Positions 15,662 to 25,289 of a stretch of DNA of 64,000 nucleotides are shown piece after piece. Under the pieces are notes generated by a model, which saw nothing but the letters and a program-made list of their open reading frames with translations, had not been told where the DNA came from and made no database searches. How positions within the stretch are numbered: position 1 is the stretch's first letter; each line of letters opens with the position of its first letter. Source of the DNA: JAYODW01 sp038116745 (GTDB taxonomy: Bacteria; Pseudomonadota; Gammaproteobacteria; Ga0077536); contig JAYODW010000029.1 in NCBI GenBank assembly GCA_038116745.1, forward strand, positions 1 through 64,000, given 5' to 3'. Both the position numbers and the translations under genes were made by a program.

Positions 15662-16804
15662 ATGAAACGCGCCCCTGTAGCCCTGCTCTTCCTGGTATTG
15701 CTCAGCACCCCCCTGCAGGGCGCTGAAACAGACGCCGTGATGCGGGACGTCTATGACGCGATTTCTTATCTCCTCCCTCTGTCGATCCGGGATGCGGGGA
15801 GACAGACGCCCTGGGACAAGGAGCTGGTTGACGCCAAACTGGATACGCTGCTCGCCGCGTCTGCCGTGTTGCAGGAGCACGCGGGCAACGGCGACGCGGA
15901 ATTCCGTCTCCTTGCACGCTCGTTCGACCAGCTGGTCAACAGCACAGCGGCCTCGTTCCGCCAGGAATGGCCTGATTTTGCTTACTACTCACTGTCGGAA
16001 ATTACGGATCATTGCGTGGCCTGCCATGCACGCTTGCCGTCGGATTCGCAGGCATTTTTTGCACAGCGCCTCCTGGCTCGCATGGACAATGACAAGCTTC
16101 CTGCCGAGGCCAAAGCGCTGCTGCTGGTCGCCACCCGTCAGTTCTCCGAGGCGCTGACGGTTCTGGAAACGCTGCTGCTCGATCCGACGATGGACCCAAT
16201 TGAAGCCGACTATCGCGGACTGACCATGCTCTATCTGCGCATCGGACTGTCAACCAGCGAGAAACTCACCCGCATGCAGCGTCTGGTAGAGCGCTATCTT
16301 TCCAGATCTGATCTGCCCTACTACCTTGAACAGCGAATATTGCACTGGGCTTCTGCCCTGCGCAGGGTCCAGTCAATACTTGATAGCCAACCCGGGCTCG
16401 AGCAAGCGCTTACACTCTATGATGAAGGGAGATCGGCCTCGCCGGTCGCTGGAAACCGACAGGGAGCGGTAGAAGATCTCGCCGCAGCCCGTCTTATCCG
16501 ACAGCATCTGGCGGCTAATCCAACGGCAGACAAAGGTCTGGCGGCATCGCTGTATCTGAAGCTGGCTGTCCTCTCTTTGAGAACCAGCGACCCCGGGCCC
16601 GCGGTGCCCGAAATGGAAAGCCTGCTGGTCGCCGCGATCGAGTCCGCGCCAGACAGCGACACCGCCAGAAAGGCCTACGCGCTGCTGGAAGAATACGGTT
16701 TCGTTCACGAAGAGCATCTGGCCCGACAACTGGAGTCACGCGTTCTGATTGACATGAAGCAGCTCAAACGCGCTGCCGGCATTACCGTTAACGCCGCGCA
16801 TTGA
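15662..16804 (+). CDS. Secreted protein with one c-type haem motif, unknown function
   Basis: Not recognised as a named family. The 380-residue protein begins with a clear signal peptide (about residues 1-20, cut near LQG-AET) and carries one CVACH haem-attachment motif at residues 118-122, placed between helices. The remainder is predicted largely helical with repeated leucine/alanine patterns that may be TPR-like. A GAGG ribosome-binding site lies 8-11 bases before the ATG. It would be a periplasmic cytochrome c if the motif is used; no second haem motif exists. It is divergent from the CoA-transferase gene and converges on the CBS-domain gene. Confidence 0.75.
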   Translation: MKRAPVALLFLVLLSTPLQGAETDAVMRDVYDAISYLLPLSIRDAGRQTPWDKELVDAKLDTLLAASAVLQEHAGNGDAEFRLLARSFDQLVNSTAASFRQEWPDFAYYSLSEITDHCVACHARLPSDSQAFFAQRLLARMDNDKLPAEAKALLLVATRQFSEALTVLETLLLDPTMDPIEADYRGLTMLYLRIGLSTSEKLTRMQRLVERYLSRSDLPYYLEQRILHWASALRRVQSILDSQPGLEQALTLYDEGRSASPVAGNRQGAVEDLAAARLIRQHLAANPTADKGLAASLYLKLAVLSLRTSDPGPAVPEMESLLVAAIESAPDSDTARKAYALLEEYGFVHEEHLARQLESRVLIDMKQLKRAAGITVNAAH

Positions 16805-16846
16805 GAGAGGCCTGACGCCGGTCTGTGGATGCCGCGAAACACTGCG

Positions 16847-17311
16847 CTAACGTGCGCCGGAGAAGCCTGCGTTATCTTCCCGCCACCGGGCCGCAAGCAA
16901 CCGAAAAATGTCTGTCTCGGAAATCAGACCGGCGAGTGTGTGTTCGCTGTCCAGAACAGGCAGGGCTCCGATTTTGTGGGTCAGCATCAACTCAGCAGCA
17001 TGCCCCACTGTATCGTTGACATAGGCCACTACGGGTCCCTGTGTCATGCAGACTCCGACCGTCAGTTTCGTGAGTTGCGCCTCGATATCTTGCACAGGCA
17101 GGCGGTGACCGGGATCTGCCGGGCGCGCATCGAGCAGGTCGCGCTGGCTGACGATTCCGACAAGCTTCGTTTTGTCGAGCACCGGTAAGTGTCTTACCCG
17201 GTTGAGCATCATCAGCTCCCAGGCCCGGGCCAGCGAATCGAACGGCGTCACGGTGTGCACGGCCCGCGTCATGCACTCGCCGAGCAGGGCGTGAACCAGC
17301 TTCTCTGCCAT
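16847..17311 (-). CDS. CBS-domain pair protein
   Basis: A 154-residue cytoplasmic protein made almost entirely of two CBS domains (about residues 8-65 and 82-140), recognisable by VHTVTPFDSLARAWELMMLNRV-type and VAYVNDTVGHAAELMLTHKIGALPVLD-type segments each ending in the LVGIVSQRDL/LAGLISETDI motif. Such Bateman modules bind adenine nucleotides and act as energy or redox sensors. No effector domain is attached, so its partner is unknown. It is followed by 41 bp and faces the haem-motif gene; upstream lies GT39 on the same strand after 33 bp. Confidence 0.88.
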   Translation of the reverse strand: MAEKLVHALLGECMTRAVHTVTPFDSLARAWELMMLNRVRHLPVLDKTKLVGIVSQRDLLDARPADPGHRLPVQDIEAQLTKLTVGVCMTQGPVVAYVNDTVGHAAELMLTHKIGALPVLDSEHTLAGLISETDIFRLLAARWREDNAGFSGAR

Positions 17312-17344
17312 CGGTGTTTTCCTCCAGAGGAAACGGTGTAAGTT

Positions 17345-19024
17345 TCAGTGTTCTCTGATCATGCCCGAGGGGCGAACGGGAGCGAAACTGTGTTCTCGAT
17401 CCCCCGTCCCGGATGACGTCTGTGGAGAGAAACGCATGCGGTACAGCCCGGCCCGGTCGTCCGCGCCAGGCGGCATTTCTGCCAGGACAACCAAAGAGCC
17501 GAGTGTCTCAAGCACAGGTCGATGTCGGGTTTCACACAGGACATACAGCGACTGGTCCTCACGTCTTCTGGCTAACGACGCCAGACGCTCCGGACTTCTG
17601 ACTCGCTCGATCGGTCGTTGGCTCAGGTAGACATAGACCACGGGTGTCAGGTCGTAGGCGACGAGCAAAGCACCCATCGGAATGATTTGACGCGCCGATT
17701 CTGCCAGCGCGGCCTTGTTGTAGCGGTCTTCGCTCCAGAGCAACGTGCCGCTCGCATGCAGGACGAAGACACCGGCGGCAAGCAGCACGCCGCATAGCAA
17801 CACGGCCCGGGGCAGCGCGAGGCCTCGCCACAATGCAACGCCGCTGAAGCACAGCGCCAGCAATGCCGCGGCCAAGGTGATGATCGGCTGGGAGATCTTC
17901 AGGCCGCTCCAGATCGCCAGCGCCAGCACGAGCAGTGTCTGGAGCAAAGCAACAAAAAGTGCAGTGCGCGGCGCCCGCTCCTCCAACGAAATCCAGCCTC
18001 GGGCCGTCAGTGCGATCATGAAAGGCAGCGCGGGGAGCATATAAAAATAGCGCTGCTGTGGACCGAAGCTGAGGGCCGTTGCCATCGTTGCGATGCTCGC
18101 GAACATCCAGATCGATTGTCCGCGTTGTTTTTGAGACTTTGTGAAGGCAAACGGCCAGGTGAATGGTGCCAGGAGGATCCAGGGCAGGAGGAGTTGCAGC
18201 GGTCGATAGAGGTAATAGGCACCGCTGCCCGAGCTGTCGGGCTGTAACAGCTTGCCGCTCAGCTGTGATGAAGCTAACGCTGCAGTGCTGACACGTTCCT
18301 GCAGTAGCCACCACCAGGGCAAAACGACGGTCAGGAACAACAACAGTCCGCTCAGCCAGGCCATCCAGCGCTCGGGACGCGCAGCGTGCCGGTGGCTGTG
18401 CAGCTCAAACGCCAGGTTCACCGCCAGCAGCATCGCAGGCACGTGTGGTCCCTTACTCAGTGTGCCGAGGGCGTAGCACAACCACATTCCACACAGAAAG
18501 CGTCGCGCGCCCGCTTGCCCCCAGCGTTCAAGACTCAGCCAGAAGCACAGGCTGCCGAGGGCACAGCAGGCGGCGTATAGCGCGTCGGGCCGCGCATCGT
18601 GCACAAAACTGAACCACCCTGCGCTTGTCACCAGCAGCGCCGGCGCGACCCAGCATGAGCGATCGTTCGCCTGTGCGCGGGACAGGCGCAGCGCGACTCC
18701 GGCGAGGACGAGGCCGCCGATAAGTGATACCAGTCGGCCATGCCATGGCAGCACCACGCCTGCCGAGCCGGTAAGACCAGCCACTGCTGCGCTGGCCCAG
18801 TAATTCAACGGGGGTTTATTCAGGCGCGCTTCGGCGTTGAAGTACGGCGTTATCCAATCGCCTCGCGCCCACATCTCCTGTGCCGTTTGCAGCACGAGCA
18901 CTTCGTGCTCATCGGGAGGCAGTGAGAGGATGCCGCCGCTACCGACCAGCAACATCAGGCAGCCTCCAGTAAGGAGCATCCAGTGCTCCCAAAAACGCGT
19001 TCGCCGCATCGGCCGAAAATCCAC
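17345..19024 (-). CDS. Glycosyltransferase family 39 (ArnT/PMT-like) membrane protein
   Basis: A 559-residue polytopic membrane protein with roughly ten to twelve hydrophobic helices and an N-terminal periplasmic loop carrying the acidic motif PPDEHEVLVLQTAQEM near residue 35, as in ArnT/dolichyl-phosphate-mannose transferases. These enzymes transfer a sugar from a polyprenyl phosphate donor to lipid A or protein on the periplasmic side. The start is GTG at 19024, or possibly the ATG six codons in. It lies in a same-strand run with wecB and manC, consistent with a cell-surface glycan role. Acceptor not known. Confidence 0.85.
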   Translation of the reverse strand: MDFRPMRRTRFWEHWMLLTGGCLMLLVGSGGILSLPPDEHEVLVLQTAQEMWARGDWITPYFNAEARLNKPPLNYWASAAVAGLTGSAGVVLPWHGRLVSLIGGLVLAGVALRLSRAQANDRSCWVAPALLVTSAGWFSFVHDARPDALYAACCALGSLCFWLSLERWGQAGARRFLCGMWLCYALGTLSKGPHVPAMLLAVNLAFELHSHRHAARPERWMAWLSGLLLFLTVVLPWWWLLQERVSTAALASSQLSGKLLQPDSSGSGAYYLYRPLQLLLPWILLAPFTWPFAFTKSQKQRGQSIWMFASIATMATALSFGPQQRYFYMLPALPFMIALTARGWISLEERAPRTALFVALLQTLLVLALAIWSGLKISQPIITLAAALLALCFSGVALWRGLALPRAVLLCGVLLAAGVFVLHASGTLLWSEDRYNKAALAESARQIIPMGALLVAYDLTPVVYVYLSQRPIERVRSPERLASLARRREDQSLYVLCETRHRPVLETLGSLVVLAEMPPGADDRAGLYRMRFSPQTSSGTGDREHSFAPVRPSGMIREH

Positions 19025-19080
19025 GTTCAGGTTGGTCGGCGATTATGCCGTGCCTTCAGGCGGGCTGATTTGGTGTTGCT

Positions 19081-20169
19081 TCAATGATGTGCGCGCAGCT
19101 CGCGCGCAAGATGCTCAATAATTCGTTGCGATGCCCTGCCATCCCAAAGTTCCGGGCGCCGTCCTGTGACAGCCTGTGCCAGAGCCGCGGCCGCACCGGC
19201 AAAGATCGCTTCCGGATCGCTGCCGACCAGCCTGTTAGTGCCTTCGCTGAGGGTAACCGGCCGCTCCGTGTTGTCGCGCAGCGTCAGGCAGGGGATCCCC
19301 AGAGCCGTCGTTTCCTCCTGGAGTCCGCCGCTATCGGTCAGCACCAGACTTGCGCGCCGCCAGAGCTGGAGGAAATCGCGGTATCCCAGCGGGGTGGTCA
19401 ACTCGATCGTCGCGGGGGGCACATAGCTCATCGCATCGAGCCTCTGGCGGGTTCTTGGATGGACGGGGAAAACCAGCGGCAGGCGCTCCGAGATTTGTGC
19501 CAGCGCCGACATGATGCCGGAGAGAACGTCGGGACTATCCACGTTTGACGGACGGTGCAGGGTGACAACCCCGAAGCCGCCGTCTGGTGTCGGCGCGGTG
19601 GATGGCGGCAAAGACTCGAGTTCGTGCAGCAGATTGTCAATCATGACATGGCCGACATGGAAAACGCGCCCAGCCTCTTTGCCTTCCTGCTGAAGGTGTG
19701 TGACGCCGCTCGGTTCGGTGCAGAAGAAAAAATCGGTAATCGCGTCTGTGACCACGCGATTGACCTCCTCGGGCATGCGCATGTCGCCGCTGCGTAGTCC
19801 AGCTTCCACGTGCGCGACGGGATACTCCAGTTTTTTCGCCACAATGGAACAGGCGAGCGTTGAATTCACGTCCCCGAAAACCACAACGCAGTCAGGTGCC
19901 TCTTTCTGTAGGACCTCTTCGAAAGCCGTCATGATGCGTGCAGTCTGCGCCGCGTGAGACCCGCTGCCGACATTTAAATGGTGTTCCGGTGCCGGGATCC
20001 CCAGGTCACGAAAAAATACATCGCTCATGCCTTCGTCGTAATGCTGGCCCGTATGCACCAGGACGTAATCAAACTCTTCGCTACGGCGCTTCAGCTCCCT
20101 GATAACCGGTGCGATTTTCATGAAGTTGGGCCTGGCACCGGCGACAAGCAGTAATTTCACTTTTTGCAT
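19081..20169 (-). CDS. wecB: UDP-N-acetylglucosamine 2-epimerase (non-hydrolysing)
   Basis: Interconverts UDP-GlcNAc and UDP-ManNAc for surface polysaccharide synthesis. The 362-residue protein shows GARPNFMK (11-18), HTGQHYD, GDVNSTLA (99-106), HVEAGLRS, HRPSNVD and TDSGGLQEE, the last around residue 285; all are family signatures. Length is normal. It is 54 bp downstream of manC on the same strand and 56 bp upstream of the GT39 gene, so the three may form one sugar-nucleotide and transfer operon. Confidence 0.94.
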   Translation of the reverse strand: MQKVKLLLVAGARPNFMKIAPVIRELKRRSEEFDYVLVHTGQHYDEGMSDVFFRDLGIPAPEHHLNVGSGSHAAQTARIMTAFEEVLQKEAPDCVVVFGDVNSTLACSIVAKKLEYPVAHVEAGLRSGDMRMPEEVNRVVTDAITDFFFCTEPSGVTHLQQEGKEAGRVFHVGHVMIDNLLHELESLPPSTAPTPDGGFGVVTLHRPSNVDSPDVLSGIMSALAQISERLPLVFPVHPRTRQRLDAMSYVPPATIELTTPLGYRDFLQLWRRASLVLTDSGGLQEETTALGIPCLTLRDNTERPVTLSEGTNRLVGSDPEAIFAGAAAALAQAVTGRRPELWDGRASQRIIEHLARELRAHH

Positions 20170-20223
20170 GGCGGTCTCTCGTAAGCGGCAGCGCGACCGG
20201 CCCGGCCAAGCGGCTGTTGTGGA

Positions 20224-21666
20224 TCAGGATCTCTGGTAGCGGTCTTCAAAACGGACAATGTCGTCCTCGCCCAGATAACTGCCTGACTGCACCTCAATGA
20301 GTTCCAGAGGAATCGTCCCCGGGTTTTCCAGCCGATGGCGCGAGCCGAGAGGGATATAGGTAGATTCATTCTCTGCAAGAAGCAGCACCTCGTCTCCGCA
20401 GGTGACCTGAGCAGTGCCGGACACGACGATCCAATGCTCCGCGCGATGATGATGCATCTGCAACGACAGTGCCGCACCGGGGTTGACCGTAATTCGTTTG
20501 ACCTGGAAACGCGGACCATGGTCGATGCTTTCGTAGCTGCCCCATGGGCGAAAAACGCGGCGATGCGTCAGTCGCTCTTCGCGCTCCCGATCGCCCAGCC
20601 AGCCAACGATGGCCTTAACGTTTTCGGCCGCTGACTGTCGCGCAACCAGTACCGCGTCGGCAGTTTCCACAACCACTAGATCGTCGCAGCCCAGCGTGGC
20701 CACCAGACGATGCTCGGCGACTACCAGCGTATTGCGGGTGTCGACAGCCGCTACATCGCCGCGCAGCACGTTGCCCTCTGCATCGGCATCCGATACCTGC
20801 CAAAGGCTGTGCCAGGATCCGACATCGGACCATCCCGCGCGCAGGGATACGACGCTGACTGCGTCTGCATCTGCGGACAGCGGTTCCATGACCGCATAGT
20901 CGATCGAATCGCTTGGCGATTGTTCGAAGCTGGCCGCGTCCAGACGAAAAAAATCGCCGTCCTGACGCCCCCCGTCTACCGACCTGCGCGCAGCATCCAG
21001 GATTGCCGGGCAGTACTCCGCGGCGCGCTGCAGCCAGGTTGACGAGCGCATCATGAAAATGCCCGAGTTCCAGCGAAATCGCCCGCTCTCGAAAAACTCG
21101 GTGGCGGTCTGCCGGTCCGGTTTCTCTCGAAAAGCAAGAACCGCGTGGCATTCGGCGGCGCCGTCAGATGCGCCAGGGGCTCCCAATTCGATATAGCCAT
21201 AACCAGTCTCCGCGCGGGTCGGCACAACGCCGAAGGTAACGATCGCCCCGGCCTCCGCCTGAGCGGCTGCTACCTGCACAGAGTCGGCAAATGCATCGCT
21301 GTCACCTATCAGGTGATCAGCGGGCATCATCAAGAGCAGCGGGTCGTCGCCATCGGACTGTGCTCGCAGCGCTGCAGCAGTAAGGGCGGGGGCAGTATTT
21401 CGCCCGGCAGGTTCCAGCACCAGATCGCAGAAAAAGCCTCCGAGGCGCGCCTGTTCTGCGACCAGAAACCGATGTTCTTCGTTGCACACCACAAGCACCC
21501 TGGCGTCAGAGTCGTTGCAGACAGCCTGCGCGCGCGTCAGGGTCTGCTGCAGAAGGGAGTCTTCGCCGCTGACGGCAAGGAACTGTTTCGGGTAGTGACC
21601 GCGGGACAAGGGCCACAGTCGGGTGCCCCCTCCGCCGGCGAGGATCACAGCTTTGATTCTGGTCAT
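20224..21666 (-). CDS. manC: Mannose-1-phosphate guanylyltransferase / mannose-6-phosphate isomerase
   Basis: Bifunctional enzyme making GDP-mannose and interconverting fructose-6-P and mannose-6-P. The 480-residue protein has the nucleotidyltransferase motif LAGGGGTRLWPLSRGHYPKQ (9-28), the middle FVEKP-like FREKPDRQTA and VSLRAGWSDVGSW blocks, and a C-terminal cupin isomerase domain with QMHHHRAEHWIVVSG. The ATG at 21666 directly precedes TRIKAVILAGG; an open extension of 18 codons upstream is unlikely. Divergent from the moxR gene across 142 bp. Homologues are also named algA, cpsB or xanB. Confidence 0.94.
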   Translation of the reverse strand: MTRIKAVILAGGGGTRLWPLSRGHYPKQFLAVSGEDSLLQQTLTRAQAVCNDSDARVLVVCNEEHRFLVAEQARLGGFFCDLVLEPAGRNTAPALTAAALRAQSDGDDPLLLMMPADHLIGDSDAFADSVQVAAAQAEAGAIVTFGVVPTRAETGYGYIELGAPGASDGAAECHAVLAFREKPDRQTATEFFESGRFRWNSGIFMMRSSTWLQRAAEYCPAILDAARRSVDGGRQDGDFFRLDAASFEQSPSDSIDYAVMEPLSADADAVSVVSLRAGWSDVGSWHSLWQVSDADAEGNVLRGDVAAVDTRNTLVVAEHRLVATLGCDDLVVVETADAVLVARQSAAENVKAIVGWLGDREREERLTHRRVFRPWGSYESIDHGPRFQVKRITVNPGAALSLQMHHHRAEHWIVVSGTAQVTCGDEVLLLAENESTYIPLGSRHRLENPGTIPLELIEVQSGSYLGEDDIVRFEDRYQRS

Positions 21667-21808
21667 AGGCAGTACCTTTCTTCTTGACTTGGCTATCAGG
21701 AATTTTGCGCAAAAGGGCATTTGAAACCCGCGAGGAACTCGCGCGTTTTCACCTTGTCATCGTAATCATTAAAATCCGCCGTCGCCAACGCCGCCAACAT
21801 GGAATGCT

Positions 21809-22792
21809 GTGAATATTGATAACGCACGCCGCGAGGATATTGCTCGCCTTCATCGCTTTGTTTCAGCCCGCATCCTTGGCCAGGAACATCTCGTAGAACG
21901 TCTGCTGATTGCGCTTCTCGCTGACGGTCACCTGATCGTCGAAGGTGCGCCTGGACTGGCTAAAACACGCGCCGTGAAGGTGCTCGGCGATGGCATCGAA
22001 GGCGATTTTCATCGCATCCAGTTTACGCCCGATCTGCTCCCTGCCGATCTGACCGGTACTGAAATTTACCGACCGCAGGACGGTTCTTTTGCGTTTCAGC
22101 GCGGCCCCCTCTTTCACAATCTGGTGCTTGCCGACGAGGTCAACCGTGCGCCGGCGAAAGTGCAGTCGGCCCTGCTCGAGGCGATGGCCGAACGCCAGAT
22201 CACCATCGGGCGGGAATCGTATCCGCTGCCGCCGTTGTTCATGGTCATGGCAACACAGAACCCGATTGAGCAGGAAGGCACCTACCCGCTGCCTGAGGCG
22301 CAGCTCGACCGCTTTCTGCTGCACGTCAACGTCGCGTATCCGACTCCGGCAGCGGAAAAAGAGATCCTTACTCTTGCGCGCAAAGAAGCGCTGGAGCCGG
22401 AACCAGCTCAGGTCAAGGAGCCAGAGCCCATCGTCACGCAGGCGCAGGTGTTTGCGGCGCGCAGAGAAGTGCTCAGCCTATTCATGAGTGACGACGTGGA
22501 GAAGTACCTGCTGGAGATCGTTTTTGCCACCCGCGGGCCTGGTGTCTACGGCGCAGAACTCGGCGAATGGCTCGCCTACGGGGGCAGCCCGCGCGCCACA
22601 CTGTCCTTGGACAGAACCGCGCGTGCACATGCGTGGCTGCGAGGCGCCGACTTTGTGACGCCAGATGATGTGCGCCATGTCGCGAATGATGTGTTGCGTC
22701 ATCGCATCATCCTCAACTACGAGGCAGCGGCGGACGGCATCACGCCGGATCGTTTCCTGGACGAGCTCCTGGTTCGGATCCCGGTGCCCTGA
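21809..22792 (+). CDS. MoxR-family AAA+ ATPase
   Basis: A 327-residue AAA+ chaperone of the MoxR/RavA clade. Walker A is GAPGLAKT (about 46-53), Walker B LVLADEVNRAP, sensor I MATQNP and the arginine-finger region QLDRFLL are all present. Start is GTG at 21809; the nearby ATG at 21799 is out of frame. MoxR proteins work with VWA-domain partners to mature or insert cofactors, and here it heads an operon with DUF58, DUF4381, two VWA proteins and BatD. The order is the classic Bat (Bacteroides aerotolerance) arrangement. Confidence 0.94.
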   Translation: MNIDNARREDIARLHRFVSARILGQEHLVERLLIALLADGHLIVEGAPGLAKTRAVKVLGDGIEGDFHRIQFTPDLLPADLTGTEIYRPQDGSFAFQRGPLFHNLVLADEVNRAPAKVQSALLEAMAERQITIGRESYPLPPLFMVMATQNPIEQEGTYPLPEAQLDRFLLHVNVAYPTPAAEKEILTLARKEALEPEPAQVKEPEPIVTQAQVFAARREVLSLFMSDDVEKYLLEIVFATRGPGVYGAELGEWLAYGGSPRATLSLDRTARAHAWLRGADFVTPDDVRHVANDVLRHRIILNYEAAADGITPDRFLDELLVRIPVP

Positions 22793-22817
22793 ACGCCCAG
22801 CGTCGCGGCTCAGAAAC

Positions 22818-23780
22818 GTGAGCGAAATTCTTCACGCGAGCGCGAAACAGTCTGAGGGCGCCACGCTTGCTCGTGTCGAGCCCCAGCTGACCGACCTGCT
22901 CGGAATGGTGCGACAAGCGCGGTTTTTGCCGAACTGGGCAACACGTATGTCTGCCCGGCAGAGCGGGCAGTATCTGTCGCGCTTGCGGGGGCGGGGTATG
23001 GATTACGACGAGTCGCGCCCCTACCAACCGGGTGATGACATCCGGCATTTCGACTGGCGGGTGACTGCGCGCAGTAGCCGGCCGCACACCAAGACCTTCC
23101 GCGAAGAGCGGGAGCGGCCGGTGTTCTGCTGTGTTGATTACCGCCGCAGCATGTTCTTTGCGACGCAAGGCGTTTTTAAAGCGGTACAGGCCGCCCGACT
23201 CGCTGCGTTGCTCAGCTGGCGGGCAGAGTTGAACGGGGATCGTCTGGGCGGGCTGGTTTTCGGGGAGCAGGAGCATCATGAAGTGCAGCCGCGGCGCGGC
23301 CAGGCTGCCACGGCGCGTTGGCTGAAACAGCTGGTCGCAATGGCGCCTGCCTGCCGCCTGGCGGATCAGTCACCGCAGGCGGCGACCGCGGATACGCTCA
23401 CCGAGGCTGTCGCGCGCCTTACCCGACTGGCTAAACCGGGCAGTCTGGTTTTCATCATCAGCGATTTTCGCGGGCTTGATGATAACGGTCAGAAGCAGCT
23501 GGCCCGGTTGGGCCTGCACGCCGACGTCGCTCTGATTGCCGTTCATGATGCGTTTGAGGCAGCCCTGCCAGAGTTAAGTCAACGGCTGACCGTCGTTGGC
23601 GAGGAACGTTGGGTGAGCCTGCCATCTGTTTCCCGGACCGAACGAGGCGCTTACTCGGCTCGTTTCGAGAGCCGCATGACGCGACTCAAGCAATTCTGCC
23701 GTGAGCGTCGGATGCTTTTTGGCAGCATTACCTCGACGGATGAGCCGTTACAGGGCCTACAGCGGTTGCTCAGTCCATGA
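22818..23780 (+). CDS. DUF58 domain-containing protein
   Basis: A 320-residue protein whose conserved core reads SGQYLSRLRGRGMDYDESRPYQPGDDIRHFDWRVTA in the usual DUF58 place (about residues 50-85), followed by a VWA-like fold containing VFCCVDYRRSM. The start is taken as GTG at 22818, 25 bp after moxR; the frame is open further upstream inside moxR. DUF58 proteins almost always accompany MoxR and VWA proteins. The next gene overlaps its stop (ATGA). Role inferred only from the operon: adaptor or structural partner in the MoxR/Bat complex. Confidence 0.9.
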   Translation: MSEILHASAKQSEGATLARVEPQLTDLLGMVRQARFLPNWATRMSARQSGQYLSRLRGRGMDYDESRPYQPGDDIRHFDWRVTARSSRPHTKTFREERERPVFCCVDYRRSMFFATQGVFKAVQAARLAALLSWRAELNGDRLGGLVFGEQEHHEVQPRRGQAATARWLKQLVAMAPACRLADQSPQAATADTLTEAVARLTRLAKPGSLVFIISDFRGLDDNGQKQLARLGLHADVALIAVHDAFEAALPELSQRLTVVGEERWVSLPSVSRTERGAYSARFESRMTRLKQFCRERRMLFGSITSTDEPLQGLQRLLSP

Positions 23781-24295
23781 ACCCGGAAGATCCCCTAAGT
23801 CTGCCGCTTCGGGATATCACCCTGCCGGCCGATATCGGCTGGTGGCCGCCTGCGCCCGGCTGGTGGGTGCTGCTGACTATCGTCGTGCTTGCGCTCGCCG
23901 TCTGGCGAATCTGGCGCTGGCGCGAGCGGCGGCTTGCCGTTAGGCGCGAGGCTCTGCGCGCGCTCGCGGCTATCGAATTGGATCTGGGCAAAGGGGCGCC
24001 CCTGCCGTCCTGCGCGCGCGCCCTCTCCCGCCTGGTGCGCCAGGTGTTGCTCGCTACGCGGGGACAGGAGGCGGCGAGCCTCAGCGGTGACGGCTATCTC
24101 GACGCCATTGCCGCCTGGCGTGCGGATTCGACCCGCCCAGAAGTCCTGAGACTGGTGCTGAGCGAACTGCCCTACGCTGACACCGCCTCCGAATCGCTGA
24201 CGCGTCGTTCGCTGGAGGACGTGATCATCTACCTGCGCCCGGCATTTGCGCGGCTGACTGCAGGTCGTGCCACAGGTTCTGCGACGCATGCTTGA
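23777..24295 (+). CDS. DUF4381 domain membrane protein
   Basis: A 172-residue protein with one membrane segment (about residues 32-50), preceded by the short LRDITLPADIGWWPPAPGWW motif and followed by a cytoplasmic helical domain. This is the standard architecture of DUF4381, found between DUF58 and the first VWA protein in Bat operons. It overlaps the DUF58 stop by 4 bp and its own stop overlaps the following VWA start by 8 bp. Probably a membrane anchor of the complex. Confidence 0.88.
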   Translation: MNPEDPLSLPLRDITLPADIGWWPPAPGWWVLLTIVVLALAVWRIWRWRERRLAVRREALRALAAIELDLGKGAPLPSCARALSRLVRQVLLATRGQEAASLSGDGYLDAIAAWRADSTRPEVLRLVLSELPYADTASESLTRRSLEDVIIYLRPAFARLTAGRATGSATHA

Positions 24296-25289
24296 ATTCG
24301 AGTGGCCGTGGCTTCTTCTTTGTCTACCTTTGCCGTGGATGGTGCGTCGACTGATGCCCCAGGCCGACGGGGAGCGGCAGGCCGCGCTGCAGGTGCCGGC
24401 GGTTGGTGATTTCGAGGCGCTGCAGGTCGGCGCCGTCCGGGTTGCAGGCACGAACGGACGTTTGCTGCTCGCCTGGCTTGGCTGGAGTCTGCTCGTCCTA
24501 GGGGCAAGCAGGCCAACCTGGCTGGGTGAGCCGGTGGAGGTGCCGGTCACCGGCCGCGACCTGATGCTCGCGATCGACCTCTCGGAAAGTATGCGCGAGA
24601 CGGATTTTGTGCTGGGCGGAGATACCGTGGACCGCCTGACCGCGACCAAGGCGGTTGCCAGCGAATTCATCGAACGGCGCGCGGGCGATCGTGTCGGTCT
24701 GATTCTCTTCGGGCAGCAGGCTTATCTGCATGTGCCGCTGACATTCGACAGAACCACCGTCAGGCAACTCATGGATGAAGCCGTGATCGGGATCGCCGGG
24801 CGCCAGACCGCGATCGGGGATGCTCTGGGGCTTGCGGTAAAGCGCCTGCGCGAAGAACAAACGCCGCACAAGGTCCTCATCCTGTTGACCGACGGTCGCA
24901 ACACGGCAGGCGAAGTAGACCCGCTACGCGCCGCGGAACTTGCGGCCGAGGCAGAGCTGAAGGTGTACACGGTGGGGATAGGCGCGGATGAAGCCATTCA
25001 GCGCGGATTTTTCGGCGCGGTGCGCGTAAATCCGTCGGCAGACCTGGACGAAGAGACCCTGCGCGCCATAGCACAGAAGACCGGCGGGCGTTATTTCAGA
25101 GCTCGCGATACGCAGGAGTTTGCCGACATCTACCGGGAGCTCGATGCACTGGAACCAGTTGAACAGGAGGGGCAGGTTTTCCGGCCGAGACGGGCTCTGT
25201 TTTACTGGCCGGCCGGCGTCGCGTTCGCGCTATTCTGCCTGTCGCTCCTGATGGCTATCGCTGCAGCACGAGAAGGCCGCCCGACGTGA
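24288..25289 (+). CDS. VWA-domain membrane protein (BatA-like)
   Basis: A 333-residue protein with N-terminal membrane helices, a von Willebrand A domain with MIDAS sequence AIDLSESM and TDGRNTAG, and a C-terminal transmembrane helix (about 305-325). ATG at 24288 is preferred because LEFEWPWLLLCLPLP is the family N-terminus. The MIDAS site should bind a divalent metal and mediate protein contacts. The gene is embedded in overlapping reading frames on both sides, so the whole operon is tightly coupled. Confidence 0.91.
   Translation: MLEFEWPWLLLCLPLPWMVRRLMPQADGERQAALQVPAVGDFEALQVGAVRVAGTNGRLLLAWLGWSLLVLGASRPTWLGEPVEVPVTGRDLMLAIDLSESMRETDFVLGGDTVDRLTATKAVASEFIERRAGDRVGLILFGQQAYLHVPLTFDRTTVRQLMDEAVIGIAGRQTAIGDALGLAVKRLREEQTPHKVLILLTDGRNTAGEVDPLRAAELAAEAELKVYTVGIGADEAIQRGFFGAVRVNPSADLDEETLRAIAQKTGGRYFRARDTQEFADIYRELDALEPVEQEGQVFRPRRALFYWPAGVAFALFCLSLLMAIAAAREGRPT

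Noticed and set aside
21729..21743. CGCGAG-GAA-CTCGCG hairpin between manC and moxR
   Set aside because: Short stem between divergent genes, with only a four-base T-run after it; no terminator is needed there.
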